DNA of 64,000 nt from NCBI RefSeq assembly GCF_020906515.1, contig NC_085852.1, forward strand, positions 806,001-870,000, in the 5' to 3' direction. Each line of letters begins with the position of its first letter. The first letter of the stretch is position 1. Below the pieces are notes generated by a model. It was not told the origin of the DNA. It ran no database searches and saw only the letters and a program-made list of their open reading frames with translations. This DNA comes from Vanrija pseudolonga. Lineage: Eukaryota > Basidiomycota > Tremellomycetes > Trichosporonales > Trichosporonaceae. A program made the translations under genes and the position numbers. Shown piece after piece: positions 21,049-30,832 of the stretch.

Positions 21049-22857
21049 ATGAAGATGAGTCCCCCACATCCACGTTTATCGACAATGCCATGTCGTAGGA
21101 ACCTTGCCAAAGCTAACTCGCGTCCTTCTCTACGCCTTAATTCTCGTCGGCGGCTTCGGTACGCGTCTTAGGCCGCTCACTGTACGTGTCACGTCACTCG
21201 GATCGGCGCATGTGTGCTGTGCAAACGCGTCATGAGTGCAACGAGCAAGGCTGACGGCGTTCTAGCTCTCGTGGCCCAAGCCTCTTGTCGAGTTCTGCAA
21301 CAAGGTAGGTGACGCGTCTTGGGAGCCCCGGATGTCGGACCGCTAACATGAGCCCCAGGCAATGATGTGAGTGGCCGCACGACGATGCAAGACGCTCCGA
21401 GCTCGGCCAAAGAGTCGCAAGCATACTGACACGTTCGCTAGCCTTCACCAGATTGAGGCCCTTGTCAAGGTACGTGTCGTGGACGTGTGGGTGTGTGTGA
21501 GCCGCATCTGACTCCCTAAAGGCCGGTGTCAAGGACATTGTTCTTGCCGTCAACTACCGCCCTGAGGTCATGGTCTCCGTGCTCAAGAAGACTGAGGAGG
21601 AGTACGGCATTACCATCAACTTCTCGGTCGAGACTGAGCCCCTCGGCACTGGTGAGTAGGGGCAGATCATTCCCCTGTCAGAGATGCGACACTGACACGA
21701 GGCCAGCCGGTCCTCTTGCCCTTGCCCGCGACATTCTCGGCAAGGACGACTCGCCCTTCTTCGTCCTCAACTCGGATGTCACCTGCAGCTACCCCTTCGA
21801 GGCCTTCCGGTGAGTGGGGTTGTGACGTCGGAGGGTCCTTGTCGTTCTAACGCCTGCCAGCGACTTCCACCTTAAGCACGGCCACGAGGGTTCGATCATG
21901 GTGAGCAGCGCGCGGCCTTGATTGACTTGGAGGCTGGGAGCTGATTTTTGTGACAGGTGACCAAGGTCGCCGAGCCCTCCGCCTACGGTGTCGTCGTGAC
22001 CAAGCCCGGCTCGACTGTCATTGACCGCTTCGTTGAGAAGCCCGTCGAGTTCGTCGGTAACCGCATCAACGCCGGTATCTACATGTTCAACCCCTCGGTG
22101 CTTGACCGCATCGAGCTCCGCCCCACCTCGATCGAGAAGGAGATCTTCCCTGCTATCGCCGCCGACGGACAGCTGCACTCTTACGACCTTGCTGGCTTCT
22201 GGATGGACGTCGGTCAGCCCAAGGACTTCCTTTCAGGTGGGTTTGGCGTCAATGGCTTCAGTGACGGAGATGATCAGCCTAACAAGCAACACAGGTACCT
22301 GCCTCTACCTCTCGCACCTCACCGCTACCCACTCGCCTCTGCTCTCCGACCCCGCGCAGAACAAGTGGGTTTACGGCGGCAACGTCATGGTCGACCCTGT
22401 GAGTCTCGGTTGTTTGGAAGTGAATGCCGGCTGACTTCTACAGACCGCCGAGATTGACCCCACGGCCGTTATCGGCCCCAACGTTGTCATCGGCCCCGGT
22501 GCCAAGATCGGCAAGGGCGTTCGTCTGCAGCGCTGTGTCATTCTCTCCAATGCCACCATTCGTGACCACACCTGGATTGCCTCGTCCATTGTCGGCTGGA
22601 ACAGCACTGTCGGACGTTGGGTGAGTGATGAAGAGATAACGATAAACGACACGTGACTGACCGGTCTTCTAGTGCCGTGTTGAGAACATCACCGTCCTTG
22701 GCGACGACGTCAGCATCAAGGATGAGCTGTACATCAACGGTGCTTCGGTTTTGCCCCACAAGAGCGTGAGTTGTGCAGCGACTGACGTTTGTTGGAGAAT
22801 GTGGACTGACATGAACAGATTTCCTCGAGCATCACCGAGCCCCGTATCGTCATGTAA
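21049..22857 (+). CDS. PSA1: Mannose-1-phosphate guanylyltransferase (GDP-mannose pyrophosphorylase)
   Basis: Makes GDP-mannose from mannose-1-phosphate and GTP for wall mannans, capsule, N- and O-glycans and GPI anchors. Thirteen exons by my reading: 21049-21054, 21134-21181, 21266-21304, 21359-21366, 21442-21469, 21522-21651, 21707-21809, 21861-21900, 21957-22236, 22295-22398, 22444-22620, 22673-22765, 22819-22857. They total 1095 nt, 364 residues, the normal family length. The product reads [18 protein letters not shown] then [20 protein letters not shown], with the nucleotide-binding signature, [37 protein letters not shown] and [15 protein letters not shown]. The C-terminal left-handed beta-helix has hexapeptide repeats ([19 protein letters not shown]) and ends ITEPRIVM. 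Exon 1 (ATG AAG) is followed by an apparent AT-AC intron, and exon 4 is only 8 nt. Confidence 0.95.
21055..21133 (+). other. Apparent non-canonical AT-AC intron (79 nt)
   Basis: Between ATG AAG and GCC TTA ATT. It starts ATGAGT (a GTGAGT donor with the first G replaced by A), has CTAAC at 21113-21117, and ends CTTCTCTAC. Removing it gives exactly [11 protein letters not shown], the conserved family start. A GT-AG alternative (21059-21098, 40 nt, poor GTCCCC donor) would add 13 residues with no counterpart I know of in the family. Confidence 0.65.
21359..21366 (+). other. 8-nt microexon in GDP-mannose pyrophosphorylase
   Basis: GCAATGAT between CCCCAG (acceptor) and GTGAGT (donor). With the next exon it encodes [12 protein letters not shown], conserved in the family. 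Skipping it loses the frame. Confidence 0.88.
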
Positions 22858-25324
22858 GCCGGGGTGTCACCCTCTTTGGCTTGCAGCCACCATCTCTCAT
22901 TCCCGCTCTCTCCTCTCTCGACTACCCTCTCGGCACGGATGTCGCATTGGATTACACTTGCGTCACCTTGTCACAAATCGGACTCTGTATACGGGGTCTT
23001 GGCTATGCATTGAATACACTAGAGCTGTTATGTGTGTTCTGCGGAAGGGTTGATTGCCGCGGTATTCCGCTGCTGTTGCCGCTGTCATGGAACTGCGCGC
23101 GGCTGGCGGCCCAAGTCGCTGGTAAGGCTGCGCCACGATGCCATAAGGACCAAAAGTACCAAAGCCTTGTTTGCATCGGCTATGTTCTGTTGGACGGGCT
23201 TTGTTTACGACTAAACTTACCACACTGTGAGACAAAGCTCCGAAGTTCGGGCACGGTGCATGACGAAAGCATGGGCGGCTTGATCACCGTCCATTATGCC
23301 TCCATTAGAGGGTAATTACGGAAAGCAGCGCAAGGAGCGTGCGAGGAGCACGCAGACAGCATGTGGCAAGCTGGGCAAGCTGGGCAAGACTTGGCGGCTG
23401 TTGCGGCTGTTGCGGCTGTTGCGCCGCGCTGCGGCGTGGAATACGCCTATATGGGTGGGTTGTCTTGTCTGTCGGCCGTCCCTTAAAGCGGGTCAGGGGT
23501 ACCGAGATTGATTGTACCCGCTGGGGTCGCGCAGCCATGGGCGAAAGGAAGGCTTGATCAAAAAAAAGAGAGACGGGAACGAAGACGGCAACCTGCAGCC
23601 TGCAGCCTGTCGCTTTTGGGCAACTTCACTCTGATCGTCGCAGCAGTAGCAGTAGCAGTGCTGGCTGGCATAACCAAGGTTGCACAATACCGGACATTAT
23701 TGCAACCTTACCTTGCCTTGCTTGGCTTGGTGCTTGGGACATCATGCATGGCCATGAGAGAGCGGGCTGAACGCCGCGTAGTCCTCGTCGTCGTCGTCGT
23801 CGCCATGCACTTGTCGCCATTCCGCGTGCCGCCACGTCCGTCATGGCGATCACTCACGCACGGGGCGTGGGGCGCGCGCGGTGGGCGCTGGGCGCTGGGG
23901 CGCACTGGCATGTCGAGCGAGGGGCGCGCGGGGGTCGTTGCCCGTCCGTCGCTCGCCGCCTCTCCGTTCTCTCCGCCTCCGTCGCTGCCGCTGCTGCTGC
24001 TGTTGTCTGCGGCGTGGCCATTACCCAACCCGTACGCCGTTGCTGTCTGTTTGTGTGGTTGCCGTCACGACTGCCGCGTGCCGCGTGTATGCCATCCATC
24101 GTCTGTCCGTTCCATCCTTGTTGTGCGCCGCCCTGCGCGCCCAATGAACCTGCCAAGAAGCTTTCAGTTCCTGAGCGCCACCGACCCTGTTCCGTCCGTC
24201 CGGAAGGGAAAAACACGCCGTGCATCCAAGCCAGCAGCAGTCTGCGCACACCCGCCCGCCCACCCGCCGCCACGCCACTGGACCCCATGCAGCAATGGCT
24301 TCTGACAGTCACCTCTTGGGCGTGTCGTGTTTGGAAACACGCCTCAGACAAGTCACGAGTGGTTGCAAGCTGCCTGCTACTGCTGCCTGCTGCTGCCTCT
24401 GCTGCGTTCAGGCTCCTGCGGGCCAGCGGAACCGATCATTGTTCCGTCCCTTTTGCCGCCTGGTAAGCCGGGCAGCACCAGCCGGCCAGCGCGCGCGGCG
24501 CGCCTGGGTCCACTTTTGTAACATTACTCTTGGGCGGGCAGGCACGACACTCCTTCCCGCTCAAGTCTACATAGTCATCCCACCATCCCACACGGCAGCA
24601 GCCCGCCCACCCTCTTGCCAGCACACCGGCACACACTCTGCTCCCCGCCGCCCCTCTCCTCCCTCCGACGGACAAGCCCTCACGACGACGACCACCACCC
24701 ACTGCCATAACATTCCTCCCACCCACACTACCCACACCTATCGCTTTGTTGTTCTTTGCTGCATCTTCCTTTCTCCTCACCACCCTCATTTCTCGTCTCG
24801 TCATCGACAACGCGTCTCGCATTGACGCCGGCCCCCCTCAAACCACTAGACTCGACGCCACACACGTTTCCGCCCTTGTGGCCTTGAGGCTCGTCGACCC
24901 CCGATTTTCCCAATCCGATATAGCCCATACCGTCAACAAGCACGCGTTGACGGGGCTAGCGTCTCTTTTGTTCAAACCTACAGACGAAACCGTGTGGTAA
25001 GTGACGGCTCTGCCTGTGTATCCCCCTCTGGGCTCGACGGCAAATCGGACAGGAGCTCTTACCCCTCTGGGGCTGGCATTCGAACATGCGGAACGGCCAG
25101 TTGTGGTGCATGCAGTGTGCGACTGTGTGTGTGTGGTGCGGCGTCTTGTCTCGCAACGGCAACGATTAGATGGGCAAATCGACACATCTCTCTTCTGGGT
25201 TACCACACGCGGCCACTAGCCCGGTATACCACGCTGTTCCCATAGTTAGCCTCATCATCAACTCTTTGCATCTCTCTCTCTCTATCTCTCTCCAGTCAAC
25301 TCATCATTGACACAAACCCCAGCA
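22858..25324. other. 2.5-kb intergenic region between GDP-mannose pyrophosphorylase and membrane-protein gene
   Basis: No conserved reading frame. It contains three tandem GCGGCTGTT units near 23393-23424, runs of GTCGTCGTC, a TGCTGC cluster near 24380, and a long CA/CT-rich stretch from about 24580 that looks like the 5' leader of the downstream gene. Long frames here are low-complexity products of high GC. Confidence 0.55.
24997..25295 (+). other. Possible 5' UTR intron of the membrane-protein gene
   Basis: A strong GTAAGT donor at 24997 and a long CT tract ending CTCTCTCCAG at 25295, 30 bp before the ATG at 25325, suggest a leader intron of about 300 nt. No upstream in-frame ATG exon is evident. 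Confidence 0.4.
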
Positions 25325-26569
25325 ATGGCGCCAAACCCATTACCGACACCCGAGGCCGTCGCCGCCACCCCGGCGGTGGCAGCGAGGCAGGTTGTCATCA
25401 CCACTGTCTACAGCACGCTTCCCGACCCGACACCGACCGCGACGCCCAGCCAGGCGACTAGCGACAACAAGGCTATTATCGGACCTGTCGTCGGCGGTCT
25501 CGTGGGTGGTGTCGGTGTAGGCCTCTTCGTCACCCTTCTCTGGTACTTTCTTGCCCGCCGCCGCAAGAACAAGCAGCGCGAGGCGCGCGCAGCACTGTCT
25601 CGTCGTCGCGCGCGCCAGGTCCAGTCGATGCAGCACACGCGTCGCAAGTCGACCACCAGCTCGACCGGTAGTAGCGCGCACCACCTCAAGCCTACGTCGC
25701 CGAGCGAGAAGAACTTTGACCCCCATGTGCCGGTCACGCCCCCGCAGCGCACGTACGCCCCGAAGCAGTTTGACCCCTTCGTGAACGAGAAGGGTTACGG
25801 GTACGAGCCCAAGCCACTCGCATACGTTCCCGCTGGTGGCGGCGAATACTTTATCCAACAGGCGTACGAGCTGCCCTCTACCCCGCCCTCCCAGGACCCC
25901 CAGCCGCTCGTCCAGTTCGACCTGCCTACGAATGACACCACCACCGTCACCACGACCTCGACGGACAAGAGCTCGCCTCCCAACTCGCCTCCTTCTGGAC
26001 CTGATCGTACTTCTCGCGGCGCGTCTCGCATCGCCGCAGCCGAGCTTGCCGTCGCGTCGGCCACTGCCCCGATCACAAAGCGTCACCGCCCAAAACGGCC
26101 ATCACCTCTTGCCAAGTCGGACGAGAGTGAGGGCGGTCACCTGCCCTCCAACGACTTTACGCAAGTCCGTCCAGGTTACTCGCTTGACAACTCGCCCATT
26201 CACTCGCCCCCCAGCAGCGACGGTTCGCACGCTACCGCTGTCTACGCTGCCGCAGCCGGCGGCTCGTGGGGAATTGCGCTCGGCTCGCCCGAGGAAGACG
26301 AGAACGAGACGATCACGTTCGCCGATGAGCAGGAGAGGGCTATCGCTGCTACCAGGGCTGTCCTTGACCCCGCCTTTGAGGAGCGCATGGCAAACGAGCC
26401 CGACAGAGACACCAAGGCATCGTCGGGTATGTACTCGCACGACCCGTTCGCCGAGTACCACGCCTACATGTCTGCTCGTCCCGAGTCAGACATTGAGAAC
26501 TTGTTCGACAACTCGACTGCCAGCCCACCTCACACGGCTTCTGGTCGCAAGCCCATTGACTGGATTTGA
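25325..26569 (+). CDS. Single-pass membrane protein, Ser/Thr/Pro-rich, unknown function
   Basis: A 414-residue intronless protein. Residues 1-48 form a short Thr/Pro/Ala-rich segment (VVITTVYSTLPDPTPTATPS) likely to be O-glycosylated, without a classic signal peptide. The membrane helix is at about 50-75 (AIIGPVVGGLVGGVGVGLFV then TLLWYFLA), followed by a stop-transfer RRRKNKQREARAALSRRRAR. The Gly-rich helix plus basic flank is common in fungal wall-stress sensors and related single-pass proteins. The cytosolic part (about 330 residues) is disordered, with Pro/Ser repeats, possible phosphosites and acidic patches, ending SGRKPIDWI. Orientation would be N-out (type I/III). It is not a recognisable WSC or Mid2 sensor because the outside part is too short. 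The ATG was chosen as the first in-frame one after the CT-rich leader. Confidence 0.8.
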   Translation: MAPNPLPTPEAVAATPAVAARQVVITTVYSTLPDPTPTATPSQATSDNKAIIGPVVGGLVGGVGVGLFVTLLWYFLARRRKNKQREARAALSRRRARQVQSMQHTRRKSTTSSTGSSAHHLKPTSPSEKNFDPHVPVTPPQRTYAPKQFDPFVNEKGYGYEPKPLAYVPAGGGEYFIQQAYELPSTPPSQDPQPLVQFDLPTNDTTTVTTTSTDKSSPPNSPPSGPDRTSRGASRIAAAELAVASATAPITKRHRPKRPSPLAKSDESEGGHLPSNDFTQVRPGYSLDNSPIHSPPSSDGSHATAVYAAAAGGSWGIALGSPEEDENETITFADEQERAIAATRAVLDPAFEERMANEPDRDTKASSGMYSHDPFAEYHAYMSARPESDIENLFDNSTASPPHTASGRKPIDWI

Positions 26570-27005
26570 ACATGGAACACTTTTCCCCTTCGCACCACCA
26601 CCACACCACACCCATTGTACCGTTGTGCCCTCCTTTATCATCACTGTATATTACCAGCAAAACGCACGGCCATGTGGCCAACCCCCACCGGACTTTCTAC
26701 ACACCCATTAGTTGGAATTATTATGTACCTTGGACTCTACACGCATCGCCTGCCATCTTATAGACAGATGCGACACCTGAACACTTCGCGTGCATAGCAA
26801 TGGTCGTGTGGCACAATCGAGAAGCTGCCACTTGGAAGCCGTCCGTCACAATCTGGTCCCGCGTGCCTTGCTCGTTGCCGCGCCCAGTTCCGGCTCACTG
26901 ACGCACCGGCAAGCGACGTGTTGCCCGGCCAAGCAAGGAAACATCAAAACTTGCCACCGAACCACATCGCATCTTGACTGTCAAAACAACATCTACAACA
27001 AGATC
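26570..27005. other. Intergenic between membrane protein and J-protein genes
   Basis: About 435 bases in tandem orientation: 3' flank of the membrane-protein gene and the J-protein promoter. CA-rich leader just before 27006. No gene seen. Confidence 0.6.
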
Positions 27006-28787
27006 ATGTCGACGATTGTCGACGCCCGCCCGCGCGGCTCCTACATCCCCGCCGACTGCCCAGAGTGAGTGCGCGTTGTCGCCAGCACAGGCGTGTGCAC
27101 ACGACGGCATCATCATCACGCGACTGACCATCGCCCCTCCACAGCTGCAAGGCGCAGCAAGAGTATGTCGTGCCGCCCACATACATTGGCAACCTGCGTA
27201 TCCGGTGCAGCGAGTGCAAGGCGCTGTTCCAGCACCCGCAGCCGAGACCTGGTGCCGGCGCCGGCGCCAAGGCGAGCGCTGGCACGTCGTCCACGAGCGC
27301 ACGCAGCGGGCCAGGCGCCGCCGGCTCGTCGCGCCGCCCAGGGATCGGCACCGACGCCAACCCGATCGACATGGCATACTACGATGTCCTGGGCATCTCG
27401 GCCACCGCGACCACGGACGAGATCAAGAAGAGCTATCGCCGCCTCGCGATCAAGCTGCACCCCGACAAGGTGAGCCCGGCGGGAAGGGGCGCGGGGGCCA
27501 TGGGCACGGACGGGGAGGGGCATGAAAGGCTGTAGAGCTGACAGCGCGCAGAACCGCGATGACCCCGACGCCGAGGAAAAGGTGTGTGCTAGCTGCATTG
27601 CGCAGGTGCTGACGCCCAGTTCAAACTCATCGCCGTGGCGTACCAGGTGCTGTCGGACCCCGACCAGAGGAAAAAGTACAACGAGTTTGGGCAGAAGAAT
27701 GGAGGCGGAGGCAACGACGCGGCCTTCCACGACCCCGAGGAGGTGTTTGGCAAGATGTTTGGTGGTGACCGGTTCGAGGACCTTATCGGCAGCGTCAGCA
27801 TTGGTAAGTCTAGCTGACATGTACTCAGGGTACTCCCAGCTAACTCGCCCCAGGCAAGGACATGAAGGACGTGTTCCAGCAGCAGCACGAGGAGGAGTCT
27901 CTTAACGAGTACATGATCGGCCCGAACGGCAAGCCTGTGCTCACACCCGAGGCACAGGCGCGCAAGACGGAGCGTGAGAGACAGCAGGCCGAGGAGAAGG
28001 CCAAGGAGCGCAAGGAGCGCGTCGACAAGCTCGCTGCCAACCTCATCCGCAAGATCAGCGTGTTCACCGAGGCAGCACGCGGTGCCGATGACCCGCAGGT
28101 CGGCCCGTCATTCAAGGAGATCTGTCGTCTCGAAGCCGAGGACCTCAAGGACGAGAGCTTTGGTGTCGACCTGCTTCACTCGCTCGGCAGGACGTACCAG
28201 TCGCGCGCGTCGCAGCACCTCGCGACAGCGACGTTTGCGCCTCTGGGCTGGTTCCACGGCGCCAAGAACACGTTCAACCAGGTGACGGACACGGTGTCGA
28301 CGCTGCGCGCGGCGCTGGACCTCAAGGCCGTGTTTGAAAAGCTGCAGGCGGCCGAGCAGTCTGGTGTGTCGCCCGAGGAGCTCCGCAAGCTCGAGGAACA
28401 GGCGACCGAGCAGGGTATGCGCGTGCTGTGGAAGGGCGCAAAGCTCGAGGTCGAGAGCGTGGTGCGCGAGACGTGCGACAAGGTGCTCTCTGATCCCAAC
28501 GTGTCGCGCGAGAAGAGGGATTTACGCGCCGCCGCCCTCAACCTCATGGGTGAGGCCTTCCTGTCTGTCAAGAAGGGCGAGGAGGGCTCCGACGCCGAGT
28601 TTGTCAAGATTGAGACGGCAGCGTCCAAGCAGCGCGACGCGGCCCGCGCTGCCTCGCCCGCCAAGCCCCCAGTGTCCGACCACAAGCAGGCGCCACCAGC
28701 GTACGCGACATGTAAGTGTGCAGATAGTCCGCGTCGCTTCCAGCACCATCTGACACCACCCCAGATGAGAGCAAACGCAAGCAATAG
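27006..28787 (+). CDS. DnaJ-family (Hsp40) co-chaperone, Caj1/Djp1-like with DnaJ-X domain
   Basis: A J-protein that stimulates Hsp70 ATPase. The first exon (27006 to about 27064) gives [20 protein letters not shown]; the second starts [20 protein letters not shown] and [11 protein letters not shown], making two CxxC pairs before a Gly/Ala/Ser-rich linker. The J domain follows: [33 protein letters not shown] (HPD present), a 30-nt exon [10 protein letters not shown], then [20 protein letters not shown]. The C-terminal part resembles the DnaJ-X region of Caj1/Djp1: [20 protein letters not shown], a charged coiled coil ([20 protein letters not shown]) and [19 protein letters not shown]. The last exon adds ESKRKQ and stops at 28787. 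About 490 residues. Caj1/Djp1 relatives act in the cytosol, at the plasma membrane or in peroxisome import. The four-cysteine N-terminus is not in yeast Caj1 as I recall it. Confidence 0.9.
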
Positions 28788-28961
28788 CCACTATCTGGCG
28801 CAAGCCACGACGTAGGCCACGAAGCAGGCCACGACGCAATCGACGCCACCCCATTGATCTGTCCCTAGAGCATAGCCGCTAGACTTGTTGTGATATAATG
28901 CAGATTGTGATACAGTGTGGAGAGTACAGGGAGTGACAGGTGTCTGTCTACACGGCCGCAG

Positions 28962-30628
28962 CTAGCTCGTGTCCTCGTCGTCGACGACCTCCTCGAGCAG
29001 GTTGAGCGAGAGGTAGAAGCCGTCCCAGGTATCGTCGTCTGGGTCTGCGTCTGCCCACTCTGCCGCGGCGGCGAGCATGCGGGCGGCACCAGCCTCTTCG
29101 CTCTCGGGCTGGTCGGCGTCGGCAGCGGCCACTGCCACTGCGTCGCCATTCGGAACCGCGACGATCGCGGGGTCAGGCCGGCGGGGGTAGTCGGCCTGGA
29201 CGGTGAGCACGTCGATGACCTCGTCCTCTGCCGCGTCCTTTTTCCGTGCAATGTCGTCCTCGTCTTCCTGAGCCAAGGTCAGCGATGCCACACCCCACGG
29301 CCACACCCCACGGCCACGCCGCCCCGCCACGCCGCCACGCACAATGTCAAACTCGTCCTCGCGCTCGTCGTACTCGACATTCTCTTCGAGCTCTTCAAAG
29401 CCGGCCGCGAAGGCAGCCCAGTTATCCGGCTGCGCCGTCTGGAAGACGTGAATGTCGCCAGAGTTGGCCACGGACGCGATGACTGGGCGGGTCGGGTGCC
29501 ACTGGTCGTCGTCGTCAGCACGACTCGTCCCCCACGCCACGCCACCTACATCACAGTCCACGAGCGGCTCCTTGGGCCCCTCGAGCACCTTGACGAGCAC
29601 GCCCGAGTCGCGGTCCCACACGAACACGTTGTGCGTCATCTTGTGCCCTCCGCCACCCATGACAAAGTCGCCGTCGCCCGAGAAGCCGATCGCATGCCAC
29701 GGCGTGCGGTTCACCAGGTCCTGGAAGCGGTGGATCGGGGCGAGTGCCCCCGTCGCGGGCGACACGTTGAGCACGCGCAGCGCGCGGTCAGAGCTGCTCA
29801 GCACCAGCCCGCGTCCGCTCGCGTCGAATGCGAGCTGTCGGATGCCACTCGTCCCGACGCGGATGCGCGCCTGCACCAGCCGGCTCACGGGGTCGAGAAT
29901 CAGTACCACGCCCGAGGTTGTGCCGGCGTAGATTCGCCCACCACACGGCGACCACGTCGCGCAGGATATCGACGACCTGGGCGGGGTGTTAGCTTGCTGT
30001 CGGCGACTAGCTACCCACTTGCGCTTCGCCCCGTCATCCTCCTCGGCGTCCCCGTCCATCACATCCTCGAGCACAAACTGACCCCCGCCCGGCCGCAAGT
30101 CAACCAGCACGGCCTCGTTGCACGCGAGCGTCGCGAGGATGACGTTCGAGTTGCGCGGGTGGAAGGACGCAGTGACGAGCGGCGCGTCGAAGCGTATTGT
30201 GCGTCTCCTGGCCGTCGAGGTCGGCTTGACGCGGGTCCGCGGTCGCAGAAGCGGGGTGAGCGCAGCGAGGTCCCACACGATGGCTGTGCCGTCGAGCGAC
30301 GCGCTGAGGAGGTATCGGTTGTTGCGCGACCAACTGGGTGTAAGCGTCGAGCTCGCTCGCACCGTGCCCACCTCAATCCCGCGACGGCCTTGACATGCCC
30401 CTCAAGCACGCGGACCACACCACGCGTGTCCACGTCCCAGATCTCGACGAGCCCGTCCGAGCCCCCAGCGGCGAGGTAGTGCCCCGCGAACGGGCCGGAC
30501 GGGTTGAAGCGCACCGACGTCGCCTGCGACGAGAGGGTCGCGTCGACCGCCTCGGGGTATTTCTGGGCGAAGGGATCTGGCGGGGTCAGCTATGTACCGA
30601 AACGCGACGCACTTAATAGCTGCTGCAT
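28962..30628 (-). CDS. SWD1: COMPASS subunit SWD1 (RBBP5 homologue), WD40 protein
   Basis: Swd1/RBBP5 is a core subunit of the Set1/COMPASS H3K4 methyltransferase. Exon 1 (30613-30628, 16 nt) plus exon 2 gives MQQLLNPFAQKYPEAVDATL, matching the RBBP5 start, after removal of a 36-nt intron (30577-30612). The propeller follows: SGPFAGHYLAAGGSDGLVEI, YLLSASLDGTAIVWDLAAL, APLVTASFHPRNSNVILATL, SISCATWSPCGGRIYAGTTS and WHAIGFSGDGDFVMGGGGH. The diagnostic RBBP5 segment is present: VANSGDIHVFQTAQPDNWAA, then FEELEENVEYDEREDEFDI. A 75-nt in-frame intron (29268-29342) probably follows, giving DEFDIEDEDDIARKK. The C-terminal tail is acidic and ends EEVVDDEDTS. Divergent from MED8 with 204 bp between starts. 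Confidence 0.93.
29268..29342 (-). other. Stop-free 75-nt intron (multiple of three) in SWD1
   Basis: Read on the minus strand it has a GTGCGT donor, CTGAC branch site and CTCAG acceptor. It is a multiple of three with no in-frame stop. Its sequence is built of near-repeats of GGGGTGTGGCCGT type. Removing it joins DEFDI to EDEDDIARKK, continuous with the family's acidic region. Confidence 0.7.
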
Positions 30629-30832
30629 TGCAGCGTGGGGGTTTGGGTGAGATGTAACTGGGAAGTAAACAGTGGTCGAGGGGTGATGAAATCGGCTCTG
30701 AGCGAGCAGAAGTGGAGGCCGCAAACTCGACGACTGTCACTCGGCAACAACCAACGAACCCAAACCACTCTCAACCAACTTCGCTTTGTTCTCTCACTCA
30801 ACTCGACTCAGCTCGCTCGCCCGCTGCCAACC
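30629..30832. promoter_or_regulatory. Compact bidirectional promoter, SWD1 / MED8
   Basis: Only 204 bp separate the divergent start codons of a COMPASS subunit and a Mediator subunit, so both genes must share core promoter space. CT-rich on the MED8 side. Confidence 0.6.

Noticed and set aside
21059-21098. Alternative GT-AG intron at the start of GDP-mannose pyrophosphorylase
   Set aside because: The GTCCCC donor is poor, the 40-nt intron lacks a good branch site, and the product would carry 13 extra residues where the family starts with MKALILVGG. Kept as the main competing model.
23508-24305. 265-codon open frame on the plus strand in the intergenic region
   Set aside because: Low-complexity Arg/Ser/Pro product, no domain, and no ATG context or splice pattern supporting a gene.
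28917-30479. 520-codon open frame on the plus strand
   Set aside because: Antisense to SWD1, low complexity (His/Arg/Val-rich) and without any family motif.
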